A DNA stretch of 8,356 bases from contig JAHZHG010000105.1 in the NCBI GenBank assembly GCA_019420425.1, positions 1 through 8,356 of the forward strand, in the 5' to 3' direction. Within the stretch, counting starts at the first letter, position 1. Every line of letters starts with the position of its first letter. Source of the stretch: Clostridiales bacterium. Lineage in GTDB: Bacteria > Bacillota > Clostridia > Lachnospirales > Lachnospiraceae. The translations under genes were made by a program, and so were the position numbers. The notes beneath the pieces were generated by a model. It had not been told where the DNA came from. It ran no database searches and saw only the letters and a program-made list of their open reading frames with translations. Below, in pieces: positions 5,538 through 8,356 of the stretch.

Positions 5538-6113
5538 ATGGAAAGACAATCATGGAATGTAAAGACAATCGTAATGATCGGATTTTTTGCAGCAATTACG
5601 TATCTGGGCATCCAGGCATTCCGGATTCCCATGCCTGCAGCTGTGGGAACCCCGTTTCTGCACTTTGGACATATATTTGTTGTACTGGGTATCATTGTCC
5701 TTGGAGGAAAGAAGGGAGCCATCTCCGGTACCCTGGGTCTGCTGGTCTTTGACCTGCTGAACGGCTACGTGGCAGCCATGCCCAAGATCTTTGTGGAGAC
5801 AGTCATCAAATGTCTTGTGGTAGGCGCTCTGCTGAGCCTGGCAGAGAAAAGAGCCGGGGACGATAAGAGAAAGCGGTACGCCTATACCCTTGTCTGCACG
5901 GTGGTCTATGTTTTTGGCACGCTGTTTTTTGAGTGGCTGTTCGGCGCGGCCGAGCTGATCATAGCCGGAAGCGGCGTTGGCGCCGCTGCTGCAGCGGCCG
6001 CCACCTCTCTGCCGGCAACAGCCATCAACGGCGCGTTTACGGTAATCGGCATCGCAGCGGCCTATGTGCCCGTGACCAGCGGGCTGAAGCGTGCAGGGAT
6101 GGCAGCGGTATAA
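5538..6113 (+). CDS. ECF transporter S component (riboflavin-type family, substrate unknown)
   Basis: This hydrophobic protein of 191 residues has about five or six membrane segments and is the size of a substrate-binding S component of energy-coupling factor vitamin/metabolite importers. The stretch IPMPAAVGTPFLHFGH (30-45), followed by VLGIIVLGGKKGAISGTLGL (49-68), FDLLNGY (71-77) and MPKIFVETVIKCLVVG (81-96), is typical of the family formerly called DUF1393 and now ECF riboflavin-type S components. The GFFAAITYLG segment (15-24) resembles the small-residue TM1 face that contacts EcfT. The ATG at 5538 follows GAGGAGG (5526-5532), and the mature reading begins MERQSWNVKTIVMIG. No EcfA or EcfT gene is nearby, so it probably shares a common ECF module encoded elsewhere (group II arrangement). 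An unusual run of seven alanines occupies residues 149-155. The stop abuts the stop of the convergent LysR gene. Substrate cannot be assigned from context. Confidence 0.85.
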   Translation: MERQSWNVKTIVMIGFFAAITYLGIQAFRIPMPAAVGTPFLHFGHIFVVLGIIVLGGKKGAISGTLGLLVFDLLNGYVAAMPKIFVETVIKCLVVGALLSLAEKRAGDDKRKRYAYTLVCTVVYVFGTLFFEWLFGAAELIIAGSGVGAAAAAAATSLPATAINGAFTVIGIAAAYVPVTSGLKRAGMAAV

Positions 6114-7043
6114 TCAGCTGCAGCCGGAGGTCAAAAAGCCGGTATTCTCGTCCTTGATAAACTCCGGACACTTATACGTCTGCATAATGGACTCCAGGGA
6201 GTGCATCGGCTCGGAAAAAAACTTATCCTTGTGATAAACCAGGAAAAAACTGCGGTTCCAGTCGGATTCCCGGTTGCGGATAATGTGGATTTCTTTATTC
6301 TGAACCTCCTTCTCCACCATACGGGCGGAGATGGCAGAAATATAGTTGTTGTACAAAATAGCGTTTTTAATGGCATCAAGACAGGTAGCCTCCATAGCGA
6401 TATGGCAGGTAATCCCGTGCTTCTCCAGATAATGTTCAAATAGCTTGCGTGTACCGCTGCCTTTTTCACGGAAAACAAATTCATAAGGGATGACCTCCCG
6501 GATATGGATTTGTTTTTTCTTTGCCAGCGGATGGGTAGTAGAGACAGCCAGCACCAGGTAATCATCGACTACCGGAATGGAAACAAGACTGGGATTGGTG
6601 ATGACCCCTTCCACCAGGGCGACATCCAGCTCTGAATTCAGCAGCTTTCTTTCGATTAGCTGGGTATTGGCGACACAGGAATAGATCTGGAGCAGAGGAT
6701 GGCGTTTTTTCAGATCATTTAATATAGAAGAAAGCAGGCAGGCGCCTACCGTAATCGTTGCGCCAAGCCGCAGCTGGGTGTCGGCGTGAAAACTGCCCAT
6801 ATTGGTTTCCATGACATCAAACTGGCTGAGCACCCCGCGGGCATAAGTCAAAAGCTGGCTCCCGGCCTCTGTAATATATAGCTTCTTGGAAAACCGTTCA
6901 AACAGGCGTACGCCGTAATGCTCTTCCAGTTCACGGATAGCCTGGCTTACCGTGGGCTGGGAAAGAAAGCACCGCTCTGCCGCAGAGTACATTTTACCGG
7001 TTTCTGCTACGGCAACGAAGATTCTGAGATGGCGAATGGTCAT
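6114..7043 (-). CDS. LysR-family transcriptional regulator
   Basis: This 309-residue protein is the normal size for a LysR regulator. The N-terminal winged helix-turn-helix covers about residues 1-60, with SAAERCFLSQPTVSQAIRELE (20-40) as the HTH and YGVRLFERFSKKLYITEAG (43-61) as the wing. A linker helix runs to about 85, followed by a periplasmic-binding-like effector domain (about 90-295). FREKGSGTRKLFE (191-203) is the effector-pocket segment also seen in CysL/CbbR-type regulators, so sulfur- or redox-linked signals are possible; this is inference. The start is supported by AAGGAGG on the minus strand just upstream (complement of about 7051-7057). It is divergent from the CoA-disulfide-reductase-like gene across 139 bp, the usual layout for a LysR protein controlling its neighbour and itself. 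The C-terminal end is contiguous with the ECF gene stop. Confidence 0.93.
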   Translation of the reverse strand: MTIRHLRIFVAVAETGKMYSAAERCFLSQPTVSQAIRELEEHYGVRLFERFSKKLYITEAGSQLLTYARGVLSQFDVMETNMGSFHADTQLRLGATITVGACLLSSILNDLKKRHPLLQIYSCVANTQLIERKLLNSELDVALVEGVITNPSLVSIPVVDDYLVLAVSTTHPLAKKKQIHIREVIPYEFVFREKGSGTRKLFEHYLEKHGITCHIAMEATCLDAIKNAILYNNYISAISARMVEKEVQNKEIHIIRNRESDWNRSFFLVYHKDKFFSEPMHSLESIMQTYKCPEFIKDENTGFLTSGCS

Positions 7044-7085
7044 AAAGGCCTCCTTATGATAAATAATAGGTTTTTTCTATGAATT

Positions 7086-7101
7086 TGATTATAAAATATC
7101 A
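7086..7101. promoter_or_regulatory. Candidate LysR binding dyad
   Basis: TGAT (7086-7089) and ATCA (7098-7101) form a 16-bp dyad covering the putative LysR -10. Two related half-similar elements, TTTTCTATGAA (7073-7083) and TTTTCTTTATGAAA (7102-7115), flank it, the second overlapping the -35 area of the divergent gene. This is the position expected for LysR autoregulation and activation, but the motif was not matched to a known site. Confidence 0.4.
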
Positions 7102-7116
7102 TTTTCTTTATGAAAC
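7088..7116 (-). promoter_or_regulatory. Candidate LysR gene promoter
   Basis: On the minus strand, TATAAT (complement of 7088-7093) lies 17 bp downstream of GTTTCA (complement of 7111-7116). The -10 is perfect and the -35 is weak. The transcript would start near 7080, giving a leader of about 37 nt. Confidence 0.45.
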
Positions 7117-7131
7117 CGCAAGTGCTATAAT
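7103..7131 (+). promoter_or_regulatory. Candidate promoter of the flavoenzyme gene, extended -10
   Basis: TGC-TATAAT (7123-7131) is an extended -10 with a perfect hexamer. The -35 position at 17 bp (7103-7108, TTTCTT) is poor, as is usual at promoters that need a LysR-type activator. The predicted start lies near 7138, about 45 bases before the start codon. Confidence 0.6.
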
Positions 7132-7182
7132 AAATTGAAATGAATTTATCGATGTTAAGTAAAGCACAAAGGAGAGATGAGT

Positions 7183-8181
7183 ATGAACGTACTCGTATTA
7201 GGAGGAGTGGCCGCCGGAACGAAGGCGGCTGCAAAATTGCTGCGCCAGGACCGCAGCTGCAAGGTAACGATTCTGACAAAGGGAAAGGATATTTCCTATG
7301 CCGGATGCGGTTTGCCGTACTATGTAGGCGATGTAATCCATGAGCAGAGCCAGCTGATCGTAAATACGCCGCAGAAGTATGAAAAGCTGACCGGAGCCAG
7401 GGTGCTGACCGAGACCGAGGCCATTGGGGTAAAGCCGGAAGCACACACGGTAGAAGCCAGGGATCTGAAAACAGGTGAAGTAAAAGAATATACCTATGAC
7501 AAGCTGGTTATCGCAACGGGAGCTTCACCGTTCGTACCGGAGATTCCAGGGTTGGAGCTGAGAAACGTATTTACGATGAGAACCCCGGATGACGCCATAG
7601 CCCTTCGCGCTGCGGTAGAAGCAGGAGAGATCAAGCGTGCGGTTGTAGCCGGCGGCGGCTTTATTGGCCTTGAGGTAGCCGAGAATCTGGCGGCTAAGGG
7701 CGTGAGAGTGAGCGTAATCGACTTTGCTCCCCACGTGCTGCCGAATTTCCTGGATCCGGAGCTGTCTGAGTACGTAGAGAACCAGATGGCAGAAGAGGGC
7801 ATCATGCCGATGACCGGTATTGCCTTAGAGGGCGTAATCGGTACAGAGAAGGTAGAAAAGGTAAAAACCAGCAAACGGGAAATGAAAGCAGACGCACTGG
7901 GACTGGCCATTGGGATCCGTCCCAACACCGCATTCCTGGAGGGAACAGGTATCGCAATGTTCAAGGGCACGATTCTGACGGACAAATACATGCAGACAAA
8001 CGTGGCTGACATTTATGCGGCAGGCGACTGCGCAATGGTTACTAACCGACAGACCGGTAAACCGGCATGGTCTCCGATGGGCTCCACGGCGAATATTACC
8101 GGGCCAGAAATATCGCCGGTGAGCAGATGGAATATCCGGGCGTTCTGGGCACAGGCGTGGCAAAGCTGCCCGGCGGCCTGA
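7183..8181 (+). CDS. CoA-disulfide reductase / NADH oxidase-like flavoprotein, frameshifted (N-terminal two domains)
   Basis: This is a class III pyridine nucleotide-disulfide oxidoreductase using FAD and NAD(P)H. Visible motifs are LGGVAAGTKAA (residues 6-16, FAD Rossmann loop), SYAGCGLPYYVG (38-49, with the single redox cysteine C42 as in CoA-disulfide reductase and NADH oxidase), VIATGASPFVPEIPG (109-123), AVVAGGGFIGLEVAENL (153-169, NAD(P)H Rossmann) and IYAAGDCA (277-284, second FAD contact). The ATG at 7183 is preferred over the ATG at 7177 because AAAGGAG (7168-7174) gives eight rather than two bases of spacing. Homology stops near residue 307: the remaining codons to the TGA at 8179-8181 are unlike the family. 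The proper C-terminal domain continues in another frame. The ORF is therefore truncated relative to the usual length of about 440-560 residues. Divergent from and probably regulated by the LysR gene. Exact substrate (CoA disulfide, polysulfide or oxygen) is undetermined. Confidence 0.88.
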   Translation: MNVLVLGGVAAGTKAAAKLLRQDRSCKVTILTKGKDISYAGCGLPYYVGDVIHEQSQLIVNTPQKYEKLTGARVLTETEAIGVKPEAHTVEARDLKTGEVKEYTYDKLVIATGASPFVPEIPGLELRNVFTMRTPDDAIALRAAVEAGEIKRAVVAGGGFIGLEVAENLAAKGVRVSVIDFAPHVLPNFLDPELSEYVENQMAEEGIMPMTGIALEGVIGTEKVEKVKTSKREMKADALGLAIGIRPNTAFLEGTGIAMFKGTILTDKYMQTNVADIYAAGDCAMVTNRQTGKPAWSPMGSTANITGPEISPVSRWNIRAFWAQAWQSCPAA

Positions 8182-8356
8182 ATGTAGGACGCACCGGTCT
8201 GACCGAGACAGCGGCAAAGGCAGAGGGCGATGATGTCGTTTCCGTGCTGTCTGTTGTGGATGACAAGGCCCACTATTATCCCGGGGCAGATACCTTCATC
8301 ATAAAGCTGACCGCGGACAAGTCCAGCAGAAAGCTGCTAGGTGTTCAGGTACTGGG
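8103..8356 (+). pseudogene. Out-of-frame C-terminal (dimerisation) domain of the same flavoprotein
   Basis: Starting at 8103, a second frame reads ARNIAGEQMEYPGVLGTGVA, then GRTGLTETAAKAEGDDV and DDKAHYYPGADTFIIKL, which is the conserved dimerisation domain of class III oxidoreductases. It runs open to the window edge and has no start codon or ribosome binding site, so it is the continuation of the gene at 7183. The homologous pattern G-R-x-x-A-x-N-I-x-G suggests that three codons plus one base (10 nt) are missing at about 8101-8103. A single-base loss at the GGG run, or a sequence or assembly error, is the alternative. Without a programmed frameshift, the gene cannot make the full enzyme. 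Confidence 0.85.

Overview
The window looks like a chromosomal stretch from an anaerobic Firmicute, most likely a Lachnospiraceae or related Clostridia member. Supporting this are the mixed GC content with AT-rich intergenic regions, strong AGGAGG-type ribosome binding sites, a type 2-like IleRS C-terminus, a SpoIIQ-like (sporulation) LytM protein, an ECF vitamin-type S component, and a LysR regulator divergent from a CoA-disulfide-reductase-like flavoenzyme. The family-level taxonomy is inference from gene content. I see no mobile element, CRISPR array, tRNA or rRNA.

Layout. Positions 1-620 hold the 3' end of isoleucyl-tRNA synthetase. It is followed after 18 bp by a complete glycogen/alpha-glucan phosphorylase (639-3119) closed by a strong terminator. 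Next is a small membrane-anchored protein with a LytM/M23 fold that has lost all zinc ligands (3273-4100). It resembles SpoIIQ and is preceded by a promoter-like region with some sigma-F character. Right after its stop lies a good housekeeping promoter (TGCACA-N17-TATAAT). The promoter drives about 175 nt of strongly structured RNA leading into a small GIY-YIG nuclease-like gene (4313-4636).

That gene converges on, and overlaps by 78 bp, a hemolysin III/PAQR membrane protein gene on the minus strand (4559-5278). The 259-bp gap upstream of the hemolysin III gene carries a perfect 17-bp palindrome overlapping promoter elements. It then has a roughly 185-nt hairpin-containing leader into an ECF transporter S component (5538-6113). 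The ECF stop codon directly abuts the stop codon of a convergent LysR regulator (6114-7043). The LysR gene is divergent from a CoA-disulfide-reductase/NADH-oxidase-like flavoprotein (7183 onward). The flavoprotein frame is broken near 8100: the conserved C-terminal domain continues in another frame to the window edge.

How the genes relate. This is mainly a set of independent short transcription units rather than one operon. Two links look functional. The LysR regulator probably controls the divergent flavoenzyme. The 17-bp palindrome may co-regulate the divergent hemolysin III and ECF genes. The most interesting uncharacterised element is the structured RNA at 4135-4288, which contains mutually exclusive helices. 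The frameshift in the flavoenzyme and the degenerate LytM protein with a sporulation-like promoter are also worth attention.
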